Assembly: GCF_932274485.2 (NCBI RefSeq)
Contig: NC_065879.2
Coordinates: 62,889,459-62,953,458 of the forward strand
Origin: Patella vulgata
Lineage: Eukaryota > Mollusca > Gastropoda > Patellidae
Direction: 5' to 3'
DNA: 64,000 nucleotides
The position numbers and the translations under genes were made by a program. Position 1 is the first letter of the stretch. Every line of letters starts with the position of its first letter. The notes under the pieces are model-generated. The model did not search any database. It worked only from the letters and a program-made list of their open reading frames with translations, and had not been told where the DNA came from. Shown here piece after piece: positions 10,904-22,175 of this stretch.

Positions 10904-11296
10904 TTAAACATACATTATGCAAGAGCTAAATCTGCCTATTGCAGGTCTTTCTTTAGGCCTGCAATGTTATCTAAATTATTAATTAGACAAATTATTATCC
11001 AGCCCATAATAAACTCTCGATAGCATCGGATTTCTCCGATATTAAATAGATTAGAACAGTTCAACCATATTTTGACTTAAGCTAAAAATGGAGGAGCGAG
11101 ACTTAGCTTCGAACAACCAGTACGGTGGTTGAAATTATTGCACACGTCTTGTCAAACCTTCAAAGGATAATATCTTCGCTCGCAATAGAGTAATTTGAAT
11201 GAAATTTTCAAATTATTCATTTTACATTATCTATTTTCGAACTATTATAGCATGAATGACAGCTCTTTATCTAAATCTTACATAATGTATCATAAA
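10904..11296 (+). mobile_element. TTAA MITE, copy 2
   Basis: It starts with TTAA then ACATACATTATGCAAGAGC and ends near CATAATGTAT. It is closely similar along its length to copy 1 at 3458-3853, including a shared middle (GGAGCGAGACTTA/CCTA, TCGAACAACCA). The right TTAA has decayed. Confidence 0.8.
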
Positions 11297-11352
11297 ATAC
11301 CATTATTATTTATGTCTATTTATTTAAATTTTGTTAGCCTTTTTTGTTTATT

Positions 11353-11757
11353 AAAGGGGCGTTATAGAAGATTGGATAAAGGGCTGACAGTTCTCACTAT
11401 AATAGTTTAAAACTAGATAATGTAAAGTGACCAATTTTATGCTGAAAATTTTAGACAAATTGCTCCACTCTGAACCGAAATATTAGCGATTGAATTTTAG
11501 GCCTAGTCTCGATCATCATTACTAAAGTCGGTACGATAAAAAAAATAGTCGTGATTATCCATTTTTGTATTTAATCATCAATGAGCGTTCAGCAGCAAAT
11601 CGGATTCAAATCCGGTGAAAATCGAACCCATAAGATTGCATCAAGAGTTGATTAAGGTCTTTTCATGTTAATAAAAGCCCAATTAATAACTTATATAACA
11701 TGCCAGGCCCAAAGAAAGACCTACAATAGGCAGATTTAGCTCTTGCATAATTTATTT
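11353..11757 (-). mobile_element. TTAA MITE, copy 3 (inverted, diverged)
   Basis: On the minus strand it reads TTGCAAGAGC-type start sequence (TTATGCAAGAGCTAAATCTG at about 11750), then the AGGTCTTTCTTTGGGCCTG block, and ends at AGGGGCGTTATAG near 11357 beside TTAA. It faces copy 2 head-on across about 57 bp, so the two make an inverted pair. Confidence 0.65.
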
Positions 11758-12154
11758 TTTATGTGTTGTTTTTCTTTTATCAAGACATGTTAAAATGTCT
11801 CTGACGAAAACTTTCAAAAATCAAACGAATGTGGTTTGAAATTCATTCTCGTGTGAATGCATATAACTTATATTTTAACCAGTGTTTTCTATTGGCTTGC
11901 TTGATCTATGCCATTATATCAAAAGATCTTATGTTACTTCATTTGCCACTTCCTTCATACATTCCGGTAATAATACCATTCTGATTTTACATCCTTAACA
12001 ATTGATCATCCTTTAGAATGGCTATTTACTCATCACGTAAACTAAGACAGAACAGACGTACATCTAGTTTAAATGTTAAGACGATGTTCTTGCCAATTTA
12101 TTCGCCTGGAGAAGGTGTCATTACGTCGCTATCAAAAAAATATAAAATGAAATT
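11758..12154. other. No gene seen
   Basis: AT-rich sequence. TTCGTCTGGAGAAGG(T) occurs at about 12100 and again at about 12190, a short direct repeat at the edge of the decayed SINE region. Confidence 0.4.
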
Positions 12155-12293
12155 AAATGTGGTTTAACGTCGTATATGTTCTAAAATTTATTCGTCTGGA
12201 GAAGGTATCATTACCTTGGGGTTTAACGTGCGCTATATGATGGGAATTTTGTCCCAACAGAATAATATTCATCGAATGCCAACTGTCAAGGTT
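12155..12293 (-). mobile_element. SINE-A 3' relic
   Basis: Badly decayed words of the SINE-A 3' half in reverse orientation: GGTTTAACGT, GCTATATGATGGGAATTTTG and CGAATGCCAACTGTCAAGG. It abuts a second relic in the opposite orientation. Confidence 0.55.
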
Positions 12294-12295
12294 TA

Positions 12296-12603
12296 TATTT
12301 CAACCTTCGGGTTCCCCTTTTTCTGTGGTGCCGGGCGGAGGGTATAGCAATGTTAGTGTCTAGTCGCGCCGGTAGGACGAAACATCGAGGTCCCGTGTAG
12401 ACAGTTGGAATTCGAAATAAGAGTATACAGCTGAAATTCGAAATAAGAGTAGACAGCTGGAATTCGAAATAAGAATAAGCCGTATCACCGCTGTCCGGCA
12501 AACTGCCCCTCATAGCACACCATATTTAGTATGCCCGTTTTAATTAGTCCAGTCGGTTCAGAAAAGTAGCACGTTAAACACCGTTTCAGTTCATTTCATT
12601 TTG
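12296..12603 (+). mobile_element. SINE-A relic with internal triplication
   Basis: The body and tail of SINE-A run from GTTCCCC to the ATTTCATTTT tail, with a deletion upstream of GGACGAAACATCGAGGTCCC. A unit of about 26 bp (CAGTTGGAATTCGAAATAAG plus flank) occurs three times in tandem at about 12400-12478. The tRNA head is missing. Confidence 0.75.
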
Positions 12604-12940
12604 ATGTGATTGTTTAGCATAAGAATGTTGCTGTCATATTTGAGAACAAGTTTCTGTTTCTATACATACATCTAGGGAATAGTATAATCATATTGCTGTC
12701 ATATGTATATCATATCCGGTGTTTGAAGTAGATTGCTCAGACAGTAGAGGAAAATTAAATCAAAGATGCCCTTTTGGAAATTATCCAAGAACCACTAGGG
12801 CCACACCATATCCGTACTAAATTATATTCGATTCCACTTACTATTTTGAAATTACTTAAATAATGTTTGGATTCAAACTGTACTGATCCTGCATCCACTG
12901 AATAGAGCGTTGTATCCATTGTTCTTGACATTGCCCATCG
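12604..12940. other. No gene seen
   Basis: No recognisable coding. TTGCTGTCATAT occurs at about 12627 and 12689, a short direct repeat. This may include the decayed 5' part of the following retroelement. Confidence 0.4.
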
Positions 12941-14898
12941 TCGTTTGGACATTGCGACTGAGCCTGATGTGTCTAACCGGTCTAACACCACCAATAGTTC
13001 ATTTCTAAAACTGAAATTTGCTAATAAAGGCATTGACGCTATGGGGTTATGCCAAATATTACACCATAAGCAAGTCACAGCACACATCCCTCCTTGCTTC
13101 AAAACTGTTACTGTTCCTAGGATTTCTTATACGTATACTAAACCCATTGCATCCAAAATATTTAATTACAGAAACGCAAATCTATGCAAAAGAATTATAT
13201 GATAACCCTCTACCCTGTTCTTGCTCTACGTAGTCCTTCATTTACCAACCAGCTGGACATGTAGTCACTGGTGATTTAAACATAGTCCAGAATAATAAGT
13301 TACGTGAGATTTTGTCTAAAGGATCCAAATACCGGGAACCGCAACCATTTTCATGGGATCAAAATTTCAAACTTATTATGGATGCCGTAGAGGACTACGC
13401 CAGATCATGGGCCAAGAGGGAAGATGTTATCTCTGATACTCTCTCAGATTGGACTAAGTCTATCAGTCGTTTACTTAAACGAAGAATTTATATGCAACGT
13501 TTGTTAGTTGATACTAGGCCTAAATCTGTTTTCAATGATGTTAGCATTGTTGAAAATCTCAACGCCTTACATGACAAGTATGTCATTGTACCGGCTGACA
13601 AAGCGTCCAATAACTTAGTGTTTATATGTAAACGATATTATTATGCCTGCCTGTTCAAAGAACTTAATTTCGGGAAACCAATCGACAATGCTACGTATAA
13701 ACGCTCTACTCTTAGTAAGGATGAAATTATATCCAATCACAGATCTGTATTCACTTCATTTGGTACTCCATGTGGAGATACCTATACATATCTGCCCTTG
13801 TTATATTGGATACCTAAACTACATAAAAATCCCTACAAGCAACGTTTTATAGCAGGTTCATCCCGTTGTTCCACAAAACCACTTTCAAAAATATTGACCT
13901 CTATACTAACGGCAGTGAAAGAGGGTATTCAAAAATACTGTGACAAAATATACTCTCGTAGTGGTTTTAATAAAATGTGGATAGTAAAAAGTTCCAAAGA
14001 ATTACTTGATGGTTTGCAATCTAGATCACTTGCTTCAATCTCATCTATACAAACGTTTGACTTTTCTACTTTGTACACTAAAATTCCCCATAGTAAATTA
14101 AAAGCTCTGTTAAAAGACATTATTCACAGTATCTTTTCATCTAAATCGGGTTATGTTAGATATCAATATTTAGTTGTTAATTACAATTCCACATATTTTG
14201 GTAAGAACCATAGTGATTCTAAAAATAAATTCACCGCCAACAAGTTAATTCAGATGTTGGATTTTTTAATTGATAATATCTTTGTTGAATTTGGAAGGGA
14301 AATTTATCAGCAAGTGATAGGTATCCCCATGGGCACCAACTGTGGACCTTTGCTTTCTGATTTGTTTCTCTATTCCTACGAAGCCGATTACATACAGGCA
14401 CTCGTAAAATCTAATAAACGATTAGTCAGACATTTTAATTTCACTTATCGGTACATCGATGATGTTCTATCACTGAATTATCCAAAATTTAGTGATTATG
14501 TAGAATTCATATATCCCGATGAGCTCGAAATTAAAAACACTACTGACAGTGACAATTACGCTTCCTACTTGGATCTGCGTCTCGATTTTGACAATTGCCA
14601 TAAACATAGTGTTAAATTGTACGATAAACGGGATGACTTTTCATTTATTTGTAGTAACATTCCGATATCACCAGCTTACGGAGTGTTTGTGTCTCAGCTA
14701 ATTCGTTACGCGAGAGCTTGTTCATTTTATTCTGATTTTTTAAGTAGATCGAGGCATTTGTCATCTAAGCTTCAACTACAGGGATACTTGCGAACTAAAC
14801 TTATTAAAACCTTTTAAAAGTTTTATGGCCGTCATATTGACTTGATTGGTAAATATAACATGTCTCTCTCAGCTATTATTCTAGATATATTTAATTGA
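12941..14898 (+). pseudogene. Reverse transcriptase, Penelope-like
   Basis: The main frame is open from 13234 to 14817, and similarity continues past its stop to 14898 (KFYGRHIDLIGKYNMSLSA). Earlier coding lies in other frames from about 12945 (FANKGIDAMGLCQILHHK, VTAHIPPCFKTV, SYTYTKPIASKIFNY). Numbering from 13312, the RT motifs are PADKASNNLVF near residue 94, DFSTLYTKIPH near 249, GIPMGTNCGP near 336 and the catalytic YRYIDDVLSL near 380. They are followed by SYLDLRLDF and QLIRYARACSFY. The enzyme copies RNA into DNA. YIDD together with the DKA block fits Penelope-like RTs better than LINE or LTR ones. About three or four breaks are present, so this is a fairly young dead copy. Confidence 0.8.
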
Positions 14899-15250
14899 CG
14901 CGTATACTATATCCCTGATAATGTCTGTCTACTACATCGTTAATACTGTTTATCACGTGCATTTTGCATACCGATGGTCCATTGGCCAATCACGCTATTT
15001 TACCGAGATTTCGCCTAATAGTTTGGATGAAGCTATGGCGGGTGTGGCGCCAGGCAGGGTAAGCTTACTCTTCCGGACACATGTTACCACTGTTTGTCGT
15101 GTATTTTGTACACGGTGAACAGTACATATGCTGATTACACTATCTTGCCTGATTACACTATTTTGCCTATACCGCTTTTTAGGACCTTGAATTTTGTCTA
15201 ATGGTTTGGATTGTTCGTACTTGGTTTTATTTTATGTCTATTAATTTATG
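12941..15250 (+). mobile_element. Penelope-like retroelement relic
   Basis: A retroelement with a reverse-transcriptase gene (12941-14898) and a 3' region. The downstream stretch around 15030-15090 (ATGGCGGGTGTGGCG, CAGGCAGGGTAAGCTTACTC, GGACACATGTTACCACTG) resembles a tail that, as I recall it, follows this kind of gene in other invertebrates. I cannot check this here. No GIY-YIG endonuclease domain is visible upstream, so the copy is either 5'-truncated or belongs to an endonuclease-lacking type. The end near 15250 is a guess. Confidence 0.6.
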
Positions 15251-16113
15251 AATTTTATTGTCATGCATATATATCATGAGATCGATCGTGAATGACAAGG
15301 GTGCTAATTTACATAAATAGTAACGTAAGTATATTAGACACAGAGAACTGCGAGAATGGCAGCAATTTGTGTTTGGTGAAGATTCTATCGAGATCGATAG
15401 TTAGCATATTATTTAATACAACTGTTTGATTCACCACTATAGAAACCTTGTGTAAACTTTATATTTTATTTTGTTTCATGTTTACAGTTTCCTTGTTATT
15501 TTTCTATTATATCGTAAAAGTCAAATCCTTAGAATCGGATGTTACTTAATAGATATAATTATTAGTTTATCGACCAAATACTTAACGTATGTATTTAAAT
15601 TTTCTTGAATAAAGTGTTATAAAAGCATATAGCGCGCCAGATCCACAAAGAAAAAGCACGAACGGCCAGTTCTTTATGTAAATCTTACGCTAGATATATT
15701 GAACCTTGTCTTAACGTCTGTTGTACATGAGATGTTATATACGAGAATGTAATATATAACCAATCTTTAAATCTTTACTCATATAACTGATTATTCACAA
15801 TCGATTAGTTCTGTAAGGCGAAAATTAAACCACCTTCTATTAATCTCAACTGATTATCATTCACTGGAGATTTAATGTAGGTAGTCTAAATTTACAATTA
15901 ACAATTGACAAAAAAGGAAGGGTAGGTGGTTAGAGGAGCTTTTATACAATACTCATTCAATTTTATTATACAAACTGGTGAGATCCGCACAAACTGTCGA
16001 TGGGTTGTCGAGATACGAACGCACTAACCATTTCACGCCTTCATTGATATTTTAGAAACTATTTTATGTTATTAACAATTTAATGTAAATCTTATGTTAT
16101 TTTTTATGGCTAT
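15251..16113. other. No gene seen
   Basis: AT-rich DNA without recognisable coding. It may include remnants of the retroelement tail at its left side (TGATTACACTAT occurs twice at 15133-15165). Confidence 0.45.
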
Positions 16114-16374
16114 ATGAAATGAAATGAAATGGGGTTTGGCGTCCTATTGTTTTGCTCCGATTGGGCTAATGAAAACGGGCTTACGCCATACAGTGTGCTA
16201 TAAATTAAATTTTGTCCGTACAGCGGCGCTATGGACTACTCTTATATCGAATTCCAACTATTAAGGGTTCATTTACGTGCACGCCAATGTGTACACCGCG
16301 GGACCTCATTTTTGCTCAAGGGAGCTCGAGGTTACCGAGGCAACGTTTCAACCACTGAGCCACCGTGGTCCCCA
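16114..16374 (-). mobile_element. SINE-A copy, internally deleted
   Basis: The tail GAAATGAAATGAAATGGGG lies at the left and the head GGGGACCACGGTGGCTCAGT (minus strand) at the right. The middle, from the GGACGAAAAACC region to the B-box side, is shortened by about 110 bp. Confidence 0.85.
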
Positions 16375-16402
16375 CTAACGTTTTAACCCCACGCATAAAG
16401 AA

Positions 16403-16516
16403 AATGAAATGGGTTTAACGTCTTACGTTTCTGAACCAACCGGGTAAATAAAGACATGTGGTCGTCATGCAGTGTACAATGAGGAAAACGTTGCCCCGGC
16501 AGTGGCGCTACGGCCT
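16403..16516 (-). mobile_element. SINE-A 3' fragment
   Basis: The 3' third of SINE-A (GAAATGGGTTTAACGTC, GCAGTGTACAATGAGG, GCAGTGGCGCTACGGCC) in the same orientation as its neighbour, diverged. Confidence 0.75.
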
Positions 16517-16916
16517 AGTTTTAGTTCGTTTTTCTTATTATCCAAACCACTATGCATCTATTTCCAACTATGTGAAACTAAGCTTAGAATCCCAACGAAC
16601 TTTTTCGACCGAGAGTCAGATCGAATCGCACGCATACAGGAATATTTTACTTTATTGTCTGAAATTCAAAACCATTTTATCTTGACACGCAACATTCTAT
16701 ACAGTAATTGTTGTGCTCTTAGAATAGTACAATAAATCTATAATGTCTTGAGGAATGGCATAGATTCAGACGAGCAGATGCTATATTTAAATGTATAAAA
16801 ATAAAAAAAATAATGTAATTAATATCTTTAGAAGGCATGAAACATGAAATCCCATTGAGATGTTTATAATCATTTGATGACGGGAAACAATCCATTCCCA
16901 GACATTGATCTTAGTC
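16517..16916. other. No gene seen
   Basis: AT-rich. Overlapping open frames of 75-87 codons start in the SINE fragment and carry no recognisable motif. Confidence 0.45.
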
Positions 16917-17050
16917 GGTGGCTCACTAATCAGACTGTTTCGCTTCGATCCTAGTGTTGGCTGAGAAACTTCCTCGGGATTTGCGCGTGCAGTTTCCCCT
17001 TGTCAGTAGTGTCTAGTTGTTCGGGTGGGATTAAAAACCATGGTTCTTGT
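16917..17050 (+). mobile_element. SINE-A 5' fragment
   Basis: Head and first body part only: GGTGGCTCACTAATCAG (A-box-like), CGATCCTAGTGTTGGC (B-box side), TTTCCCCTTGTCAGTAGTG and TTCGGGTGGGATTAAAAACC. The 3' part is missing. Confidence 0.75.
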
Positions 17051-18135
17051 CAATTGCCCTGCTCGATTGGTTTACATGAACGCTGCTATATTAGTCTACT
17101 TCTGCGTAACTTAAAAGAAAAGTTGAAAACTGTTAAATCTGAAATAAGATATGAAATATCCAAACATAGCACAACTATCTCAGCTTATTTTTTCAATATA
17201 GCACAAATTCCTGAGGTTATATTACACTAGTATATGTGTTCGTAGACGAATTCCATAATAAAACAACACTTCTAGTATTTTCTCACGCTGGAATGCCAAG
17301 GTCATTACACCCAAATATGTTGGTTAATATTACATGAACTTGTGAAATAAATTATGGTGCCACATTCCATATGAAGCAAATCAATTTTTTTATTTCTAAT
17401 AATTGCCGAATGTGTTGTTACTTTTGATCCGTTTTTAGTGGTTGTTAAATGCTACCATTAACAACAAAATAATAAATAGGCGACAACCCTTGTTGACTGC
17501 CCGGGCGACTTATCTGCTGTGGGCGTATGTTTCTTGGCCTGCCATCACGGCCACCAGGACTATAACTAATCTTCTAAATGCTATTCAAACAGTGAATTAG
17601 AACAGATCTAATGTAGTCATATGGATGGCGGAATTTGTGCTAAAGAACATATAATATTATTGCTTTGATTAATTATTCTCCATTGTCAAAATATTAGCTA
17701 TGCTATGAGTTTATCTGAAACGCAAATTAAATTGTTTATGAAATATTGTGAGAAATAAAGAAGGCTGTGTGTGTGTGTGTGTGTATATGTGTGATGGGGG
17801 TCTGTGCCGATATTATACATGAATTAAACTATAGGTTAATAAACACACTTGTCATGTGCTATCTTAATGGTCAGGAATGGAATGTGTCTGTTGACCAAAT
17901 TTGGTAATGAGTCCCTGTTGATGTGCATGACCAACCACATGATTGGGGCAACGTGAAGTTGGCACGTTATTCGGGATTCGCCACTAAAACAGAACGATCT
18001 ATCTTGCAACCGACCATTTCCTCGTTGGGAGACGACTGTTTGTCAAGCGAGAGGGTGCTGACTGGTTTGTTAGAGTGCACGGGACAGTCATCTCCAGCAA
18101 TCACCTGTTTTATTTCCGAATCCCGAATAATCTAG
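17051..18135. other. No gene; GT microsatellite
   Basis: The only clear structure is a (GT)n run near 17765-17786. An open frame of 70 codons at 17923-18135 shows no recognisable similarity. Confidence 0.5.
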
Positions 18136-18512
18136 GAAATGAAATGAAATGAAATGGGGTTTAACGTCCTACTGTTCTGCTCCTAAACTGGGGTAATAAA
18201 GACGGGCATACGCCATACAGTGTGCTATGAGGGAAATTTTGCCCGGACAGCGGCGCTACGGCCTACTCTTATATCGAATTCCAACTGCCAAGGGATCTTT
18301 TACGTCCACGCCAATATGTACACGGGACCTCGGTTTTTCGTCCAATCCGAATGACTAGACAGCTGTCCTTGTCAGGCCCTCCGTCTGCATCACTGACAAG
18401 GGGAAAACACGCCGGAAAATCTGGATGAACTTTCTCGGCCAATGCAGGGATCAAACACCCGACCTCCTGGCTAGCGAGCCAGCGTCTTACCCACTTAGCC
18501 ACGTGATCCCCC
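18136..18512 (-). mobile_element. SINE-A, full length
   Basis: A complete copy of about 377 bp. On the minus strand it runs from the head GGGGATCACGTGGCTAAGTG (A box within TGGCTAAGTGG) through the B-box region (GTTTGATCCCTGC), then the body to the GAAATGAAATGAAAT-type tail (complement at 18136-18156). Transcription of such SINEs is by RNA polymerase III from the internal A and B boxes. Mobility depends on a partner LINE. Confidence 0.92.
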
Positions 18513-18557
18513 CGGGCAGTAGGACGTTAAACGTTAAACCCCATTTCATTTCATTTC
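18513..18557 (+). mobile_element. SINE-A tail fragment in opposite orientation
   Basis: GGGCAGTAGGACGTTAAACG, a short repeat of GTTAAA, then CCCCATTTCATTTCATTTC: the extreme 3' end of SINE-A, directly beside the head of the full copy. Together they form a tail-to-head inverted junction. Confidence 0.8.
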
Positions 18558-18700
18558 TGTGTCTTGACGAACTATACTCTTTAAAAAAAATAAAAAATAA
18601 ATAAATAAATAAAAACGCGTAGCCCAATTTCCATCGTTTTGTTATTTGAACGGGATCGTTGTTTCCATTAATGCCATTGTGTAAGGATAAAAAAAAAAAA

Positions 18701-19060
18701 TCATTTTAAATATAGGATCACTAATTGTGACTGGTTATACTGGTTGACTGCACACGAGTTTATCATCTTCGCACGCATGAAACCCAAATCCAAGGCCTTT
18801 AAAATCCAAGGGTTCTCGGTTTCTAAATCAGTTGCACATGTATACACTAAACGAGCCAAGTGATGCCACGTCTGATCGAAGACCAACGTAACAAACGTTA
18901 CAAGCACGTTAATCCCAGGCAGATGTAGCCAGGCTGGTGAATGGTTACCAGAGTACCATATTTCGCCAATGGGATAGGTACCGACGGCGAGGCTCAACAC
19001 GTGACGGCCCATGCTCAGGCCGACCAAGAGTGACCAGACTAGACTGTCAGTAGCTCTCTA
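18701..19060 (-). other. Possible membrane-protein exon, unrecognised
   Basis: One minus-strand frame stays open for about 115 codons and reads like protein with hydrophobic stretches: LVWSLLVGLSMGRHVLSLAV, EIWYSGNHSPAWLHLPG, INVLVTFVTLVFDQTW, HHLARLVYTCATDLETENPW. It is preceded by an acceptor-like CTGACAG. It could be an exon of a host transmembrane protein or part of an unknown mobile element. I considered anoctamin-like proteins but the match is too weak to name. No neighbouring exon is visible. Confidence 0.25.
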
Positions 19061-19094
19061 TGTGAAGTTTACGAGCCAGACGCCCCGTTAGAGC

Positions 19095-19870
19095 TGTTTA
19101 ATAATAATAATAATAAAATAATAATAATAATAATAGTGAGCTCTTACATTGCGCCCAGATCCATTAAAGTTAATGCTCAGGGCGCATTTAGCTCCTCGCT
19201 TATCACAAGATAGAAACACAGAAAATGTTAATAAGCAGTCGAAAAAAGATAAGTCTTTAATTGCTTCTTAAAACAGCTAAGCGATTGTGAATTCTTTATG
19301 GTCAAGGGTAATAAATTCCATGGGTTTGGTGCAGTGTATAAGAAGCATCTATGACCGAATTCTTGTGTTGGGTACCACCAGACGCAGTTCATGTTGGGGC
19401 CGAAGATTTCTTTGGTGGACATAACAAACAAGCATTGAGGACAAGTAGCCTGGTGATTCACCTTTCTGACATCTGTAGACTATGCACAGAAGTTTGAACG
19501 TAATTCTGCTTTCCACTGGAAGCCAATGTAAATCCTTGAACAGTGGTGTGATGTGGCAATTTCTACTAGATTGACGCACAGTCCTAGCCGCAGTAATTTG
19601 TACAAGTTGTAATTCGTGTATAAGGCTGTTGTTTATGCTAAATAGAAGACTGTTGCAGTATTCGAGTCCGGATAAAATTAAATATCGAACCAGCGCATGT
19701 GCTGCATCTTTTGTGATCAAATTGTGGATTCGGCGTATGTACCTCAAATGAAAGAAGCGCGTCTTGAAAGTTTGATTCATTTGTTTCTCAAGATAAACAC
19801 CAAGATCTTTCAGGTTATCAACCAATTTGACTGTGGGGTTCGCGATTGTTATTGACTTTTGACTGATGTT
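19095..19870 (-). pseudogene. LINE 3' end, CR1/L2-like
   Basis: A 5'-truncated non-LTR element. From 19825 it reads the end of the reverse transcriptase: NLKDLGVYLEKQMN, RYIRRIHNLITKDAAHALVR, GLEYCNSLLFSI, FKDLHWLPVESRITFKLL, then in another frame APNPWNLLPLTIKNSQSLSC down to about 19230. The DLHWLPV block is a hallmark of CR1/L2/Rex-type ends. The 3' UTR ends at 19095-19135 in a (TTA)n tail on the element strand, preceded by GCGCAATGTAAGAGCTC. At least two frame changes are present. Confidence 0.85.
19100..19133 (+). repeat. (AAT)n microsatellite
   Basis: About 11 units with one AAAT interruption. It coincides with the 3' tail of the adjoining LINE. Confidence 0.9.
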
Positions 19871-19894
19871 TAGAAGGTTTTTTTTTAATGAATT

Positions 19895-21408
19895 TAAAAA
19901 AAAAAAACCCCAAAAAACAAAACAATATTTTTATTCATTAAATCTGAATTTGGATTGAGGAACAGGCTATGCCTATGTGTAACACCTCTCTCTGATTTAG
20001 ATACATGTACACATTATAAATATATACATACATAGGCCTACATACATAATTACATAAATATAGAGCATATAGGATACATAATGGATAATATAGAGACTTG
20101 GATGATTGTACAGTGTTCGGGGCTGGAAAGAGTTGTTTTATGGAGATTTAAATCTGGACTTCTTGGAAAATAAGTGTGTTTATCTCAGGACTAAATTTTG
20201 TTGACCCATACAACAGACAACTGATTGTTTCATGATTATGTTGGATGTTATAGATTGTCTGTTTTCTTGCATCTGAATATAAGTGGCATACGAGTAAATA
20301 GTGTTCGGTATCTTCGAATTTGTGACCGCAGAGGCAGCATGGCTATCATCGACGTGTCTGGGGAATTTATGGCCTTGTAGATTTAGAGCAGCATAATCTT
20401 AGTTTACAGTGGATTATTTGTAATTTTCTTTTCCCTAGATAGTAATATGATGGCACGATGGTATCTAATTTGTTTAGTGAATTTCCAAAATAGCAAGGGA
20501 TCGAGAGTTTCTAGTTTCAACGTTAAGTTTGTTCCATTGTCGTATACTGGAAGGGATGAAGGACTCGGTGAAAATTTCGGTTCTGCATCTGGTTTAGTTT
20601 GTCTTTGTTTTTAAAAGTATAATTGATAGGAGCGGAGGAAAGTTCTAATAGAGATATGATGGCGCGAGGTTGTTAATAATTTTGTATATTAATTTTTTCC
20701 GAGAGTAGAACAAACACAGTCTCTTTATATAGTAAGGCATGGCTGGAACCTCTAACCGCGCTACGTATAGTGCGTAGTGCATTTAAGTGTAGGGATTCTA
20801 GTTTGATAGCTAAATAATCACTGCACCCATCCCAGATAATATCGGCATAATCAAAGTGTTGAAGGATTAAAGAACAGTATATTGTGTTTAAAGATTTTCT
20901 ATTCAATCGATATTTTAGTGAGCGAAGGCAATTTACTAGTTTGGATACTTTGCTTACAATACTATCTATAGGATTATTCTATTTACAAGATTTGAAAGAT
21001 TATATCTAGATGTTTATGTTCACTTACTCTTTTGATTTGTACCTGGTTCATAAATAATTGTGGTTGAACTATGTGAGGTTTAGTAGTAATAGTCAGTGTC
21101 TCTGTTTTTAGGGGGTTAAAAGTTACCAGCCATGTCTCTGTCCAATTTCCGATTCGATTTAAGTCATCGTTGATGGTAGCAGCACTTGCCCCCGGGTCTT
21201 CAATTTTTAAGTATAAAGAGGTATCGTCAGCAAATAATCTGATGTTTGAATTTATATTGTCACAATATCATTAATGTATATTAAGAATAAATGAGGGCCT
21301 AGTACAGATCACTGCGGAACACCAGCAGGGATGCTTCTGGGGTCCGAAGAGGTGCCATTGATGGTTACACATTGTTGTCTATTTCTTAAATAATCTACGA
21401 ACAAGAGC
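19895..21408 (-). pseudogene. LINE relic, Jockey/CR1-like RT half
   Basis: Read on the minus strand from 21408: LVDYLRNRQQCVTINGTSS, SIPAGVPQ, then SVLGP, then the catalytic block as RLFADDTSLYLKIEDPGA-type sequence near 21225-21190, GNWTETWLVTFNPLKTE near 21120, and at 20906-20673 NTIYCSLILQHFDYADIIWD followed by HLNALRTIRSAVRGSSHALL. A long non-coding 3' part runs to about 19895, ending in a poly-A-like stretch. It is broken by several stops and frame changes and is 5'-truncated where long-IR element 1 begins at 21409. Confidence 0.8.
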
Positions 21409-22091
21409 ATAAATGATGATCATGTTATATTTCTAGGACCGCCCATCTCTAAATAAGTGTTTATGACAACTGTCCCTGGACAGTGTTTATGTCCCTGGAC
21501 AACTGTTTTGATTTTTGGTGAGGTGGGTGGGTGGTTGCAGGTGTGCAGGTGTGGAGGGGGGGGGGGGTACAATTGGCGGAAAATGAATTCATTTAAATGA
21601 TTATTTTCTTAGAGCTTGATGAAACATCTCTAAATATGTGGATAATATTCCCATTGTGTGGGGTGGACGCCGGTGTGGGTACCCGCGCGGTGGCGTTGGG
21701 GGGGGGGGGGTAACGTGCTTTTGTGGACAGAAATCATTTGGTTCAAAATTGTCCTTAAAAGTGGTTTCTCGTTAGCTTTTTCGTTATTACCTATTTCTCG
21801 TCATTCAATATGTTAAATTATGATGGTAATTTTCAAGAGATCTGGAAATGTACATAAGAAACACAGTAAATCAGAGACATGTTTAGATGTTAGTTTATTT
21901 TCTTCCTTTGCCTGTCTCATTATCTATAAATATGTGTATATTTGGATCATTGTGATGAGAATGATTAGGATGTCTATTTCGCCCGAGCAAGAACGCAAAA
22001 TACAATTTGTTTAAGCGCTTCCATTAACTTGCAATGCGTAGAGGAGTAGGTAAGCTATTTTGGTGTCCTCGTGGTTTGTTGTCAGTTCTAG

Positions 22092-22175
22092 GATATTCTC
22101 GACACTTTCAATACTAATCTTGATATTTTTATTTTTGATCCAATCAAGATTAGTATTGAAAGTATCGAGAATATC
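22092..22175. repeat. 33-bp near-perfect hairpin
   Basis: Arms at 22092-22124 and 22143-22175 are reverse complements with a single mismatch, around an 18-nt loop. The right arm runs into the coding relic of the spacer, so the left arm may be an inverted copy of its first codons. Confidence 0.92.

Noticed and set aside
14899-15120. Hammerhead ribozyme downstream of the Penelope-like gene
   Set aside because: Such elements can carry one, but no CTGATGA followed by a correctly placed GAAA could be found here.
18563-18625. Possible Tc1 terminal repeat (ATACTCTTTAAAAAAAA) matching 7664
   Set aside because: The similarity is mostly a poly-A stretch, and no transposase or second end is nearby.
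18701-19060. Naming the minus frame an anoctamin exon
   Set aside because: Only a loose hydrophobic pattern and a TDLE stretch agree. The conserved tail of that family is not reproduced.
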